Shown: positions 18,387 through 28,034, numbered from the stretch's first letter. The stretch: 64,000 nucleotides of DNA from Marinomonas fungiae (GCF_001418205.1 NZ_LIQF01000001.1:490838-554837), one strand, 5' to 3'. Translations and numbers: made by a program. Notes: generated by a model not told the origin, from the sequence alone.

Positions 18387-19760
18387 TTAAGACTCAAGCA
18401 CGAACCATTCTTTTGGAATACTATCTAGGGAAGCCTTGAGAGCGGCAAAGCACTGGCGATCAATGGCAGTATCCAAATGCTCTTCCATAATGGATAAAAC
18501 TTTAGAGACAGGCATCGCAGCACGATAAGGGCGCTCGGCAGAAATCGCATCGAAAATATCCGCCGTTGTGATGATTCGAGTGATTAAGGGAATGTCGGCA
18601 CTACTAAGTCCTCGCGGATAACCTGTGCCATCTAGCTTTTCATGATGTGATGCCGCCACTCGCGCTAGGCTTTTTAGCGGGGTAATTTTTTCCAATATCA
18701 CTTCTGTATTCGCTGCATGTTGCTGGACTTCTAACCATTCAGCTTGATCCAATTTTCCGGGTTTATCTAGAACTTGGTTACTTACGCCTAGTTTACCAAT
18801 ATCATGCAGTAGTGCCGCTCGCTTTACCCAAGTGCACTCTAATTCTGAAAGGTTAAGCTGCTCAGCAATCAAGGCTGAGTAAACGCCTACACGCTGGCTG
18901 TGATCTGCTGTATAAGGGCTCTTGGCGTCAACAATCTTACCGAAGGTACTGACAATACAATCAAAGTATTCATTGTCTAACAACACATGCGTTTGCGCTG
19001 GCCCGAGTGCCATAACATGATGACTGATTTCGGGATCATTTAACCCCTTTAAAAACTTCTCATCACTCACTAAGCATTCAAATTCATCTACCAGCTTAGG
19101 GTCAAACCAAGTTCCAGAGCGATGCTTTACTTCTTTGAGAGCGGCCTGTATGTCGTGTTCGATTTGAAATACGTCCGCAACTTGAGCTAGTAAAGCAATT
19201 CTAGCGTACAGAGGAATAGACTCCTCACGCAATTGTAGGGGCCGCCCACTGCCATCCCAATGTTCATCCAAGCTTGAAATGCCTGCAGCGACGTCTTCGG
19301 AAAATCGTAACTCTCTTGCTACTTCAGCGCCCCGGGTACAGCGAGTTTGAATCAACTCTTGAGCGTAGTCTGTACCGTTTTTTAGAATATCAATGGTCGT
19401 TGAAATGCGAGACAACCAGTTTTGGCCTTTACCAGCATTACGAATGACAAAGTTTATGACACTGCTAATACTCGTACCGACCGTTTTAAAGTCTTTCTTA
19501 AAGGCTCTGTCGTCGGTTAAGTACAGTTCACAAATACGTGCCGCATTACTGCTACAGCCTGCATCTTTTAAAAGCAGTGTATAAAACAGATCATGAAGCT
19601 CTAAGTCCGATAGCCCAAGCTTTTTGCCGAGGTGCATGCCAATCCAACAGCAGCGGATGCAATGCTCTGGCGGCTGCCCTTCGGTCATATCTAAGGCGGT
19701 GGTTAAGGCCAGCATGAGCTCAGAGAGAGGTATATGAGCGTTTAAAGAAGTCAGTTCCAT
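18387..19760 (-). CDS. HD-GYP domain protein with tandem HD-GYP-like halves
   Basis: Putative cyclic-di-GMP phosphodiesterase of 457 residues. The C-terminal HD-GYP domain has the catalytic HDIGKLGV (about 317-324) and the HHEKLDGTGYPRGL block (about 368-381). The N-terminal half is a second, degenerate copy: the HD pair appears as LKDAGCSSNA, and the GYP region reads DEHWDGSGRPLQL. No membrane helix is present, so it is cytosolic. It is separated from ybiT by a terminator and probably has its own promoter. Whether the second copy binds nucleotide is unknown. Confidence 0.88.
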   Translation of the reverse strand: MELTSLNAHIPLSELMLALTTALDMTEGQPPEHCIRCCWIGMHLGKKLGLSDLELHDLFYTLLLKDAGCSSNAARICELYLTDDRAFKKDFKTVGTSISSVINFVIRNAGKGQNWLSRISTTIDILKNGTDYAQELIQTRCTRGAEVARELRFSEDVAAGISSLDEHWDGSGRPLQLREESIPLYARIALLAQVADVFQIEHDIQAALKEVKHRSGTWFDPKLVDEFECLVSDEKFLKGLNDPEISHHVMALGPAQTHVLLDNEYFDCIVSTFGKIVDAKSPYTADHSQRVGVYSALIAEQLNLSELECTWVKRAALLHDIGKLGVSNQVLDKPGKLDQAEWLEVQQHAANTEVILEKITPLKSLARVAASHHEKLDGTGYPRGLSSADIPLITRIITTADIFDAISAERPYRAAMPVSKVLSIMEEHLDTAIDRQCFAALKASLDSIPKEWFVLES

Positions 19761-19828
19761 AAAAGCCTATCCCTTAATAATGGGCACTCAACTTAATACG
19801 TCGTTTCTAAGTTAGCTTCGATCCTAAC

Positions 19829-19858
19829 GAAAAGAGCTACCCATTAGTGTAGCTCTTT
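19829..19858 (-). terminator. terminator of ybiT
   Basis: A perfect 10-bp stem (19831-19840 with 19849-19858) ending in a short T-run on the minus strand follows the ybiT stop. Confidence 0.72.
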
Positions 19859-19875
19859 ATGTCATCACTTGCTTT

Positions 19876-21465
19876 TTATAGTTCGCGAGAGGCTAAAAAC
19901 TCATCGTAGGTGCCTTGGAAGTGCTCAATCTTGTGATGCTTGATATGCAGAATTTCCGTCGCCAATGATGATACAAATTCACGGTCATGGCTGACGAAAA
20001 TCAGGGTGCCCGGATACATTTCCAGCGCCATATTCAACGACTCGATTGATTCCATATCCAAGTGGTTGGTCGGCTCGTCCATCAACAATACGTTGGTTTC
20101 TTGTAGAATCAACTTACCAAAAATCAGACGGTTCTTTTCACCACCAGAACATACTTTGGCTTTTTTATTGAAATCATCTGCCGAGAACAACATACGGCCA
20201 AGGGTCGCACGAACAATTTGATCATCGTCGGATGGTTTACGCCATTGGGTCATCCATTCAAACAAAGTCATGTCGTTATCAAACATATCGTTACTGTCCT
20301 GAGGACAGTAACCTAGGGTCGCATTTTCCGCCCATTTAATGGTGCCTTCTTGAGCCTCAAGCTCGTTCATAAGACAGCGTAGCATAGTGGTTTTACCAAC
20401 ACCGTTTTCACCCAAGACAGCAAGACGTGCGCCCGCTTCTAGGATCAAGTTACCACCTTGGAACAATTTTTCGCCTTCAAAACCATGGCCCAAGTTTTCC
20501 AGAACCAAAGCCTGACGATGCAGTTTCTTTTGTTGATTAAAGCGAATAAATGGGTTTTGGCGGCTTGAAGGCTTAATGTCTTCTAGCTTAATTTTATCCA
20601 GCTGACGAGCACGAGACGTGGCTTGCTTGGCTTTCGATGCGTTGGCCGAGAAGCGTGCTACGAACTGCTTAAGATCAGCGATTTGCGCTGACTTTTTAGC
20701 GTTCGCCGCCATCATCGATTCGCGGGCTTGGGCTGACGCCAGCATAAAGTCATCGTAGTTACCTGGGTAAACTCGTAGCTCACCGTAGTCGATGTCCGCC
20801 ATGTGGGTACAAACAGAGTTTAAGAAGTGACGGTCGTGGGAAATGATCACCATAGTCGACTTGTACTGGTTTAGCATGTCTTCCAACCAGCGGATCGAGT
20901 CGATGTCCAAGTTGTTGGTCGGCTCGTCCAGTAGCAGGATATCAGGTACGGAGAACAGGGCTTGTGCCAATAGCACACGTAGCTTCCAGCCTGGTGCCAC
21001 TTCGCTCATTGGACCAAAGTGTAATGACTCATCAATACCCGCACCTAGCAGGATTTCACCAGCTCGACTTTCTGCGCTGTAGCCGTCCATTTCCATGAAC
21101 TCGCCTTCAAGCTCAGCCACCTTGATACCGTCATCTTCGCTCATTTCTGGCAGGCTGTAGATGCGGTCACGCTCTTTTTTTACTTCCCAAAGCTCTTTGT
21201 AACCCATGATTACTGTGTCGATCACAGAATATTCTTCAAAGGCAAACTGGTCCTGATTCAATTTGCCCACACGTAGGTTCGGGCTCACCGAAACGTTACC
21301 AGATGTTGGAATCAAGCTGCCGTCTAGGATTTTCATGAAGGTGGATTTACCACAGCCGTTCGCGCCAATTAGGCCGTAACGATTGCCATCACTGAATTTA
21401 ACGGAGATGTTTTCAAAAAGAGGTTTGCTACCAAACTGCATGGTAACGTTAGAAGCTACGATCAT
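19876..21465 (-). CDS. ybiT: ABC-F family ATPase YbiT
   Basis: Cytosolic protein of 529 residues with two ABC domains and no membrane part. ABC-F proteins act at the ribosome. Walker A motifs are GANGCGKST (about 35-43) and GENGVGKTT (about 355-363). Walker B sites are [11 protein letters not shown] and [11 protein letters not shown], with ISHDRHF and VSHDREF after them. The inter-domain linker ([19 protein letters not shown]) and nearly colinear match to E. coli YbiT (530 residues) support the name. YbiT's exact translational role is less settled than that of EttA. Confidence 0.93.
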   Translation of the reverse strand: MIVASNVTMQFGSKPLFENISVKFSDGNRYGLIGANGCGKSTFMKILDGSLIPTSGNVSVSPNLRVGKLNQDQFAFEEYSVIDTVIMGYKELWEVKKERDRIYSLPEMSEDDGIKVAELEGEFMEMDGYSAESRAGEILLGAGIDESLHFGPMSEVAPGWKLRVLLAQALFSVPDILLLDEPTNNLDIDSIRWLEDMLNQYKSTMVIISHDRHFLNSVCTHMADIDYGELRVYPGNYDDFMLASAQARESMMAANAKKSAQIADLKQFVARFSANASKAKQATSRARQLDKIKLEDIKPSSRQNPFIRFNQQKKLHRQALVLENLGHGFEGEKLFQGGNLILEAGARLAVLGENGVGKTTMLRCLMNELEAQEGTIKWAENATLGYCPQDSNDMFDNDMTLFEWMTQWRKPSDDDQIVRATLGRMLFSADDFNKKAKVCSGGEKNRLIFGKLILQETNVLLMDEPTNHLDMESIESLNMALEMYPGTLIFVSHDREFVSSLATEILHIKHHKIEHFQGTYDEFLASREL

Positions 21466-21485
21466 GGGGTGTCCAGAAATTGAGA

Positions 21486-21505
21486 AAGCCCCAGTAAAGG
21501 GGCTT
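21486..21505 (-). terminator. hairpin downstream of the five-gene operon
   Basis: A 7-bp AAGCCCC/GGGGCTT stem with a short T-run on the minus strand lies between the TPR gene stop and the ybiT start. It may end the TPR-gene transcript. Confidence 0.5.
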
Positions 21506-21594
21506 AGTGATTGATGAGCGTACTATAAAGCCTGTGTATGAAAAGTCTATGGCATTGATGAAAAAGTCATCATTTTTAACGCCTCTGCGGAGCG

Positions 21595-22239
21595 TTACTT
21601 TTTCAATGCTTTATTGATTTTTTCCATCAAGGCATCGATCTCTTTGTGACGGCCTTCATCTGCTAATGGACGGTCGGCACGAGGTGCCGCTTGCTGAGCC
21701 ATCGTGATGTATTTCTGCGCTTCGGCATACTGTTTATCATCATATAGGAACTCCGCATAGAAATAGTTTCCATCAATGCCTTGCGGATTAAGCTTCAGAG
21801 ATTCTTGCAGCAATTTCTGTGCTTTTTTATCACTGCCAAAGCCAATTGGCCAACCCGGTACTTTATGGTACAGCACGCCTAAACTGGTGTAAGCTGAGCC
21901 TTGAAGCGCATTAGGGTTTTGCTCAAGAGCTTGTTCAAAACTTGCTTTCGCCGCTTTAGCAAAGGATAAAGCCCCTAACCCCCCCTTTGCCCCTGCGGTG
22001 CTGGATTGAATAATGCCCAACCAAACACGGTATTCCGTTTTTTCTGGATGAGCCTGAACCATCTGCTCAGCTTGACTCATTAGCTGCGTGAAGGCTGCCT
22101 CACGCTCATCTTCTGGCATCAGATAATTTATTTCCGCCCACGTCTTTTGTAGTGTATGCAATCCTGTATCCGCTTCTTCAGCCCAAGTTTGAGACATCAT
22201 ACCCGCGCACAGTAGCACGGCAGAAAGGATCTTTTTCAT
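21595..22239 (-). CDS. exported TPR-repeat protein
   Basis: A 214-residue protein with a cleavable signal peptide (about 1-20, ending TWA), so periplasmic. The rest is helical with TPR-like repeats: KTEYRVWLGIIQSSTAGAKGG, ASFEQALEQNPNALQGSAYTSLGVLYHK, ANFYAEF-type blocks and AEAQKYITMAQQAAP. It is the last gene of the T_hemolysin/AMP-ligase/oxidase/dehydrogenase operon; its ATG overlaps the dehydrogenase stop by 4 bp. It may be a periplasmic scaffold for the pathway. Its function is not known. Confidence 0.8.
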   Translation of the reverse strand: MKKILSAVLLCAGMMSQTWAEEADTGLHTLQKTWAEINYLMPEDEREAAFTQLMSQAEQMVQAHPEKTEYRVWLGIIQSSTAGAKGGLGALSFAKAAKASFEQALEQNPNALQGSAYTSLGVLYHKVPGWPIGFGSDKKAQKLLQESLKLNPQGIDGNYFYAEFLYDDKQYAEAQKYITMAQQAAPRADRPLADEGRHKEIDALMEKINKALKK

Positions 22240-23042
22240 AGTCGCTTCTCCTGAAAAGTTGGAGCGATAAAACGCTTAATAATGGGAAGTTTTTTTAGCA
22301 AAGCCTTGTCAACAAGACTTGGGAAAGCGCCGTTGAGTTTGACGAATAGACGCTCGGGGAAACCGATAAAGCCACGATTTTGAGCGCTTTCAAGCAGTGC
22401 CACAAAATGCTCTGCCACCGTCTCAGGTGTGTCCACGTGATTTCCCAGCGCTTTATTCATGGCATTCGCTACATCACTATTAATCGCTGTGGCGGTAGCT
22501 CTTGGTGCCAAATAGGAAACGCGAATGTTGCTATCCGCAAGCTCCCGCATTAGAGCTTCAGTGAAGCCGCGCAGGCCAAATTTACTGGCACAGTAGGCAC
22601 TTTGCCCAGCAAAACCAATACTGCCAAAAGCTGAACCAATATTGACAATATAAGTCACGCGGTTTTGTTGTAGATGGGGTAGCAAGGCTTGAGTAAGCAA
22701 CATTGGCGCCAGCAAATTGGTTTCAATGACCGACTCGATGGTTGTACTGTCCGTGTCTTCCAACAAGGATAAATGACTCACGCCAGCATTATTTACCAGC
22801 ATGGTTAAACCACCTAACTCCGCTACTTTGGTGACTAATGCCACACGCTCTTTGGCACAAGATAAATCTGCGCAAATGACATCATGATTGCCAGGTAACG
22901 CTTCAGCCAAGGTATGCAGCTTCATGCTGTTGCGTCCCACAAGGATCAAACTGACGCCCTTTTCAGCTAAGGTTTTCGCAATCGCTTGACCAATGCCACC
23001 AGCTGCTCCCGTTAGTACACAACGTTGGTTTTCCCAGTTCAT
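22236..23042 (-). CDS. short-chain dehydrogenase/reductase (SDR)
   Basis: Classical SDR oxidoreductase of 268 residues. The NAD(P) motif GAAGGIGQA lies near residues 12-20, NNAG near 86-89, the catalytic serine in NIGSAFGS and the YxxxK pair in YCASK near 150-154. The family reduces or oxidises carbonyl/hydroxyl groups. AGAGG precedes the ATG. It lies 11 bp after the oxidase gene and overlaps the TPR gene by 4 bp, so it should act in the same pathway, perhaps on a product of the upstream ligase and oxidase. The substrate is unknown. Confidence 0.9.
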   Translation of the reverse strand: MNWENQRCVLTGAAGGIGQAIAKTLAEKGVSLILVGRNSMKLHTLAEALPGNHDVICADLSCAKERVALVTKVAELGGLTMLVNNAGVSHLSLLEDTDSTTIESVIETNLLAPMLLTQALLPHLQQNRVTYIVNIGSAFGSIGFAGQSAYCASKFGLRGFTEALMRELADSNIRVSYLAPRATATAINSDVANAMNKALGNHVDTPETVAEHFVALLESAQNRGFIGFPERLFVKLNGAFPSLVDKALLKKLPIIKRFIAPTFQEKRL

Positions 23043-23053
23043 AGCAGCCTCTC

Positions 23054-23722
23054 TTATGCAGCCTGAGCCGCAGACTTACTGTCCAACGTACGGAAAATAT
23101 TGGCATACAAAGTGAAGAACATCTTAGCACTGTGGACGATCAGATCTTGCTCTTTAGGAGCATCGATCTTATTCATTAGGTTCTCAAAGAATACGATGTG
23201 TTCTTGATCCAGTGCACCGTGAGAGCGCAGGTAACTGAAGGCACTGCTTGGTAGCCCAAGCTTGTCTTGAATATGTTGTGCGGCATTGTCCGCTAAAGCG
23301 GTGCTCGTCCCTTCTAGAACAAACACCATGCCAAAGAAGCCCAGAGGGTTGATTCGATTAACCATATCGTAGGCATAAGAGACCATCAATTCCGTCGCCG
23401 CCGCAGGGTGACTACGTCGCACAGCCTCTTTATCCGCACCACAAGCCTCTATGTCATTGAGGATCCATTCCTGATGACCCATTTCCTCTTCAATGTATTC
23501 ACCCACTGCTTCTCGTAGCCATTCTTTTGATTCTGGCAAACGACTTCCCACCGCCATCAATAGCGGTACCGTGTGCTTCACATGGTGGTAGGCTTGTGAC
23601 AAAAATGCGACATAGTCTTCTAGGCAAATGTCACCTTGAAAACAACGCTGAATAATTGGCGCCGTCACCAAATATTGACGCTCCATTTGTGTTTCATTCT
23701 GTAGACGTTGGTACAAAGACAT
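23054..23722 (-). CDS. haem-oxygenase-like diiron oxidase family protein (TenA-like fold)
   Basis: All-helical protein of 222 residues often annotated as TenA-family or iron-containing redox enzyme. Candidate metal ligands are Glu80 and His83 (EEEMGHQEW), Glu137 (VLEGTS), and His168-Asp172-His175 (SHGALDQEH). The HxxxDxxH spacing is that of the CADD and UndA group of haem-oxygenase-like oxidases, which use diiron to oxidise fatty acids or amino acids. It therefore looks like an enzyme, not a regulator. AGGAG is upstream. It lies in a five-gene operon between a ligase and an SDR. The reaction is unknown. Confidence 0.82.
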   Translation of the reverse strand: MSLYQRLQNETQMERQYLVTAPIIQRCFQGDICLEDYVAFLSQAYHHVKHTVPLLMAVGSRLPESKEWLREAVGEYIEEEMGHQEWILNDIEACGADKEAVRRSHPAAATELMVSYAYDMVNRINPLGFFGMVFVLEGTSTALADNAAQHIQDKLGLPSSAFSYLRSHGALDQEHIVFFENLMNKIDAPKEQDLIVHSAKMFFTLYANIFRTLDSKSAAQAA

Positions 23723-23732
23723 CTCTATTCTC

Positions 23733-25193
23733 CTAAAAATTGGCGCACTGATTCATTTCATACATGGTTTCAATACGATCATGGAAATGACTCAAAATAG
23801 CGTTGCGAATCGGTTTACCCGTACTGGTTATAAGCCCTTCTATTTGCTCTAACGGCTCTGATGAAACAAGCCAATCACCGATTTGAGCGTAATCTGGTAA
23901 CCCTGCGTTGACCTTATCAATTGTGGCTTGAATGGCGTTATGAGGCATATCCGCTTTTGCTAACACAAGCAGCGCGCCACAAAAGGGTTTTGCTTCACCA
24001 AACACGATCACGCTTCGGAAGCACTGGCTAGCCATCAACTCCGCTTCAATCCATTCTGGGGAAATATTGCGACCAAACGAATTAATCAACACGTTCTTAC
24101 AACGCCCTTCGATGTGTAAGTAATCGCCTTCAAAGCTGACTAAGTCACCGGTCGCAAACTCTGTTGGATAAAAGCTCTCTGGCTGATTCATATAGCCAAG
24201 AAACAGGTTTCCTGACACAATCAGCTCGCCATTTTCTAACCGTGCTTGGGCGTGGGGGAGTAACTTACCAGCGCTACTGGGCTGGTCTGCATTGTTAGTA
24301 TTTAATGAAACAACCGAGGCACACTCTGATAAACCATAGCCTTGGAATACCGGAAGCCCTAATGCTCGGGCTTGCTCGATCAGCGCTGCCGACACTTTGC
24401 CTCCACCGACTGCAATAAATTCAAGTGATGCAGGTGGCTGCCAACCTTGCTGACACGCTAGCACCATAAATGCCAACAGTTCGGGAACTAAAATAATACT
24501 GTTCGGTTGTTGCAGGCTAATCAGCGACAACATGGCTTGAGGTTGGGTTAAACGACTACCTTGAAAGCCTCGTTCGGCTTGGCTCGCTAAATAAACGGTG
24601 CCACCCACCATTAAAGGCGCATAAATTCCAGCGATGTTCTCCAGCAAGGTAGCCAGTGGTAATAAGCATAAGTGCTTTACTTGTGCTAGCCCTATAGTGC
24701 TGGCAAGAGAACGGGCGACCGTTAACTGGGACTCATTACTTAAGCAAACTCCTTTAGGCGTCCCCGTTGTCCCTGACGTAAACGTAATCTTGTGAGTACC
24801 TGCGGGTAACAACGGCGCAGCACTAGGATGTAAGCGCTGAAATAACACTTTAGCAAACGGTGTTTGCTTACTTACTTCTTCTAGCGTATTAGCTTGGGTC
24901 GGACCGACAACAAGCAATTCACTGGCACTGGCTTGTAACAAATATTCAGTTTGCTGAGCACTGAAAAAAACCGGTACAGGCACACAACAAATATTGGCTT
25001 GCTGACAGGCTAAATCAAATAAGGCCCATTCAATACTGTTGTCCATAAATAAGGCCACTCGACTGACCTTTTGATCGGCTAACCAAGCGCGTCGTGTTTC
25101 GACCGCATTGACTAACTCGTTATAGGTTAGCTGGTTGTCAGCATCCGCTAAGGCAACATTATGCTGCCATTTTTGGGAGAAGTACCACATCAT
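23733..25193 (-). CDS. AMP-dependent acyl ligase/synthetase
   Basis: Adenylate-forming enzyme of 486 residues, cytosolic. The phosphate-binding loop TFTSGTTGTPKG (about 141-152), the GYGLSECASVV motif, the ATGDL aspartate and the GRCKNVLINSFGRNI hinge are all present, and a C-terminal TGKPIRN provides the likely catalytic lysine. It activates a carboxylic acid, probably a fatty acid, as an acyl-AMP for transfer to CoA or a partner. It is slightly short for the family. The start overlaps the T_hemolysin stop (ATGA), so the two are coupled. No carrier-protein gene is adjacent. Confidence 0.88.
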   Translation of the reverse strand: MMWYFSQKWQHNVALADADNQLTYNELVNAVETRRAWLADQKVSRVALFMDNSIEWALFDLACQQANICCVPVPVFFSAQQTEYLLQASASELLVVGPTQANTLEEVSKQTPFAKVLFQRLHPSAAPLLPAGTHKITFTSGTTGTPKGVCLSNESQLTVARSLASTIGLAQVKHLCLLPLATLLENIAGIYAPLMVGGTVYLASQAERGFQGSRLTQPQAMLSLISLQQPNSIILVPELLAFMVLACQQGWQPPASLEFIAVGGGKVSAALIEQARALGLPVFQGYGLSECASVVSLNTNNADQPSSAGKLLPHAQARLENGELIVSGNLFLGYMNQPESFYPTEFATGDLVSFEGDYLHIEGRCKNVLINSFGRNISPEWIEAELMASQCFRSVIVFGEAKPFCGALLVLAKADMPHNAIQATIDKVNAGLPDYAQIGDWLVSSEPLEQIEGLITSTGKPIRNAILSHFHDRIETMYEMNQCANF

Positions 25194-25873
25194 AAGTTCC
25201 TCAAAGAGGCCAATAAGTTATTGGAATTGTTCTGCACGATAGCTAACAAGCCATGTAATTCCTTGCGTTGATAAGCAACCTTAATGGAGGCTTCAATATC
25301 CAGCACCATGACCTCTGGCTCGTTATCATAGTAACTTCCCCACTCAGATAAGCTTTGTGCAATACAGTCAGGTGATGCTGGCGCAAGGTAAGTCATTGGG
25401 AAGCCCATTGCCGTGAGCAACTGGCGCACTTTTTCTGTGCCAGAAAAGACAAGGTGGCGCACATCCGTTAGATATAGCCCCATCACCACAGTCATAATCA
25501 GCGGTAAAGTGAACCGTGGACTTTGCGAGTAAAGGTTACCCATTTCAGCAATTTGGTGGCGAGTTGTGCTAATACCAACTTGCGCAAGGGCTTGAGTAAT
25601 AGAGGTGGGCAAATATTGTTCAATAAAGAGAGGGACATCAGCTCTACGCACACCGACAGCTGCACGCAGTTGCTTCGTTTTAATACCTAATAACAGCGGT
25701 AAGAAAGTGCTAAGGTTCGCATCGTAACATTTAGAAAAGCCAGCCTTGATAAACGCTTCTAGCTCACCACGATCTGAGCTTTGATGCTCAGCCGTTACAA
25801 ATTCGAAGACCTGTTTTGGCCCTTGAAGTCGATTAACCTTAATAGGTTGCTGTAACACTAATGGCTCTTGCAT
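25190..25873 (-). CDS. thermostable hemolysin family protein (T_hemolysin)
   Basis: First gene of the operon, 227 residues, no signal peptide or clear membrane helix. It matches the thermostable-hemolysin family in layout: the N-terminal FEFVTAEHQ region, CYDANLSTFLPLLLGI, the RAAVGVRRA block, FIEQYLP, EMGNLYSQSPR and the GTEKVRQLLTAMGFP region. The EMGNL to MGFP part resembles GNAT or autoinducer-synthase acyltransferases, so it may transfer the acyl group made by the neighbouring ligase. That is inference; the hemolysin name comes from old Vibrio work. GAGGGA precedes the ATG. Confidence 0.83.
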   Translation of the reverse strand: MQEPLVLQQPIKVNRLQGPKQVFEFVTAEHQSSDRGELEAFIKAGFSKCYDANLSTFLPLLLGIKTKQLRAAVGVRRADVPLFIEQYLPTSITQALAQVGISTTRHQIAEMGNLYSQSPRFTLPLIMTVVMGLYLTDVRHLVFSGTEKVRQLLTAMGFPMTYLAPASPDCIAQSLSEWGSYYDNEPEVMVLDIEASIKVAYQRKELHGLLAIVQNNSNNLLASLRNL

Positions 25874-25982
25874 AGTCAGTCCCTCATACTGGATAAGCTC
25901 AGACTAAACGCGAAACCTTATGTAAAACTTATGTCCTTTTTAAGTTTTCTTTCAAAGTGAAATGTTTTGTAATTCATCAAGG

Positions 25983-28034
25983 CTAATTGTCGAAATGATC
26001 CTGAGGACTCAGCAGTTTGCCGCCTCCCTCTTGCAACAAACTGTAAAACGTTCGGTGATGCAGTGGCTTAGAATAAAAATAACCTTGGTATAAACGGCAA
26101 CCGCGGTGATCTAACAGTTGTTTCTGTATTGAGGTCTCAACCCCTTCTGCGATCACTTCTAACCCTAGCTTTTTCGCCATCAATAGAATCACATCAACGA
26201 TCGGTGTTTCATCATCAACATTTTCAATATCGTTGACAAAACTTCTATCAATTTTTAGCACATTAATAGGCAACTGATTGAGATAACGCAGCGATGAATA
26301 CCCAGTTCCAAAATCGTCGATAGAGAAGGAAATACCCTGTTCCTTAAGTAGCAACATGGTATCGATGGCGTGTTTAAAGTTATTTATCAGCAGGTTCTCT
26401 GTGATTTCAAATTCAATATTAATATCGTCAACGTTATAACGTTGTAAAATTGGCAAAATCCGTTGAATAAAGTCTGCTTGCATAAAATGGGCAGGACTTA
26501 TATTGATGGATAAGTGACGGAAGGTATCAGGTAAGCCACTACTCTGCCATTGACACAGAAGGCGTAACGATTCTTCTAATACCCACTCTTCAATGACACT
26601 GATCTGACCTGACTCCTCGGCGACTGAGATAAACTCTACCGGAGAGACCATGCCTCTTTCTGGATGACGCCAACGTAATAATACTTCTGCGCCAGAAATA
26701 ATGCCCATGTTGGTGACTTGCGGCTGTAACCAAATCTCCAATTGCTGACGCTCGATCGCCTTGTGTAAACCTTCCTCTAACTGCCAACGGCTCTGAGCTT
26801 GGCGCTGCATGCTGACATCGAAAAAGCGAAAACCATTGCGGCCTTCTGCTTTCACACGATACAAAGCCGTATCAGCTCGTCGCAGCACATGACTACTCGA
26901 GTCCTTGATCTGCGGAAACGTTGTTAAACCAATGCTGGTAGAACAATGAATCAAGTTACGCCCAATCTGCACTGGCACAGAAATCATTTCGGTAATACTT
27001 GCCGCAATATCCATGGCGCGTTGTTCAGCCTTACCTTCATCCTGATTTAGCTCAGGTAGCATGACCACAAACTCATCTCCACCAAAACGAGCAATGGTTG
27101 CTTGCTCTGGTAATCCCTCTTTCAAACGCTGCGCCAACGTCATCAGTAATTGATCACCAACCTGATGACCTAAAGAATCATTGATGGTTTTAAATCGATC
27201 GATATCAAGATACAGCACAGCGCCAAAGCAACCTCTTGGCTGAACGATGGAGGCATCAAGACGTTCAATAAACTTGCGTCGATTAGCCAGTTCTGTAAGT
27301 GGATCAAAATACGCCAACATTTCTACCTGTCGACTTGCTTGATCCTTTTTTTGCCAAATCTGTTCGACACTCTGAACTAACTCGCCTAATTCATCCGTTT
27401 TACAATAGGGTGAACTTGCTTCGTCTTTGTCTGTTTCTTTATCCAAACCAGAGACCCAATGCGAGATTTGTTGAATGGGTTTAGAAAGTGCGAAGTAAAA
27501 GACTACAAACAGAATCAGGCTCAACAACAAGGTAGAGATAAGCCCAGACAGAGCCAAAGTAATCGCTCGATTGGTTAAGCCTGTAGAAACAAAGCGTTTA
27601 TCTAATTCAACAATTAAGCGCGCGTTTCGATCTTGGCTAGAAGGTATTTTGATGAAGCGCTCAATCTGATCGGGAAGCCCCAAGATCTTAAAACTATACT
27701 GTATTAAGAAAGACTCTTTATTGGCTCTCGTGATCTCTTTTGCTTCAGCGACTTTATCGCCAAAGTCATCGTCTATTTGCGCTGCTGAAAAAAGAGAATC
27801 ACTCACCAAAGACTTGGCGATCGACTGTATGTGTTCTGAATCTAAGTTATAGATTGCCTCTTCGAGGCTGGGCCGGTACAGCTCAATAGATCGCTCAATG
27901 CTTTCTTTTAAACTGTCTCGTACATGATTAAGATCGAAATAAAACTGGGATAACGCCGAAAGCCCCCCAATAAAAAATGATGTTAATAAAATGATTTTTG
28001 CTTGGCGATATGCAATCCGTTGCCCCAATTTCAA
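25983..28034 (-). CDS. GGDEF-EAL c-di-GMP protein with periplasmic sensor and HAMP
   Basis: Membrane protein of 683 residues. Helix 1 lies near 12-32, a periplasmic part near 33-160, helix 2 near 160-185, then HAMP, GGDEF (about 235-405) and EAL (about 415-670). GGDEF is intact (ARFGGDEFVVM) but without an RxxD inhibitory site. The EAL domain reads EVLLRW in place of EALLRW and keeps the other catalytic parts: NISPAHF, EITEN, IDDFGTGYSSL, KIDRSFV and AEGVET, so phosphodiesterase activity is likely. The start is TTG with AAAGG upstream. The solute-binding gene lies 16 bp upstream on the same strand. Confidence 0.92.
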   Translation of the reverse strand: MKLGQRIAYRQAKIILLTSFFIGGLSALSQFYFDLNHVRDSLKESIERSIELYRPSLEEAIYNLDSEHIQSIAKSLVSDSLFSAAQIDDDFGDKVAEAKEITRANKESFLIQYSFKILGLPDQIERFIKIPSSQDRNARLIVELDKRFVSTGLTNRAITLALSGLISTLLLSLILFVVFYFALSKPIQQISHWVSGLDKETDKDEASSPYCKTDELGELVQSVEQIWQKKDQASRQVEMLAYFDPLTELANRRKFIERLDASIVQPRGCFGAVLYLDIDRFKTINDSLGHQVGDQLLMTLAQRLKEGLPEQATIARFGGDEFVVMLPELNQDEGKAEQRAMDIAASITEMISVPVQIGRNLIHCSTSIGLTTFPQIKDSSSHVLRRADTALYRVKAEGRNGFRFFDVSMQRQAQSRWQLEEGLHKAIERQQLEIWLQPQVTNMGIISGAEVLLRWRHPERGMVSPVEFISVAEESGQISVIEEWVLEESLRLLCQWQSSGLPDTFRHLSINISPAHFMQADFIQRILPILQRYNVDDINIEFEITENLLINNFKHAIDTMLLLKEQGISFSIDDFGTGYSSLRYLNQLPINVLKIDRSFVNDIENVDDETPIVDVILLMAKKLGLEVIAEGVETSIQKQLLDHRGCRLYQGYFYSKPLHHRTFYSLLQEGGGKLLSPQDHFDN

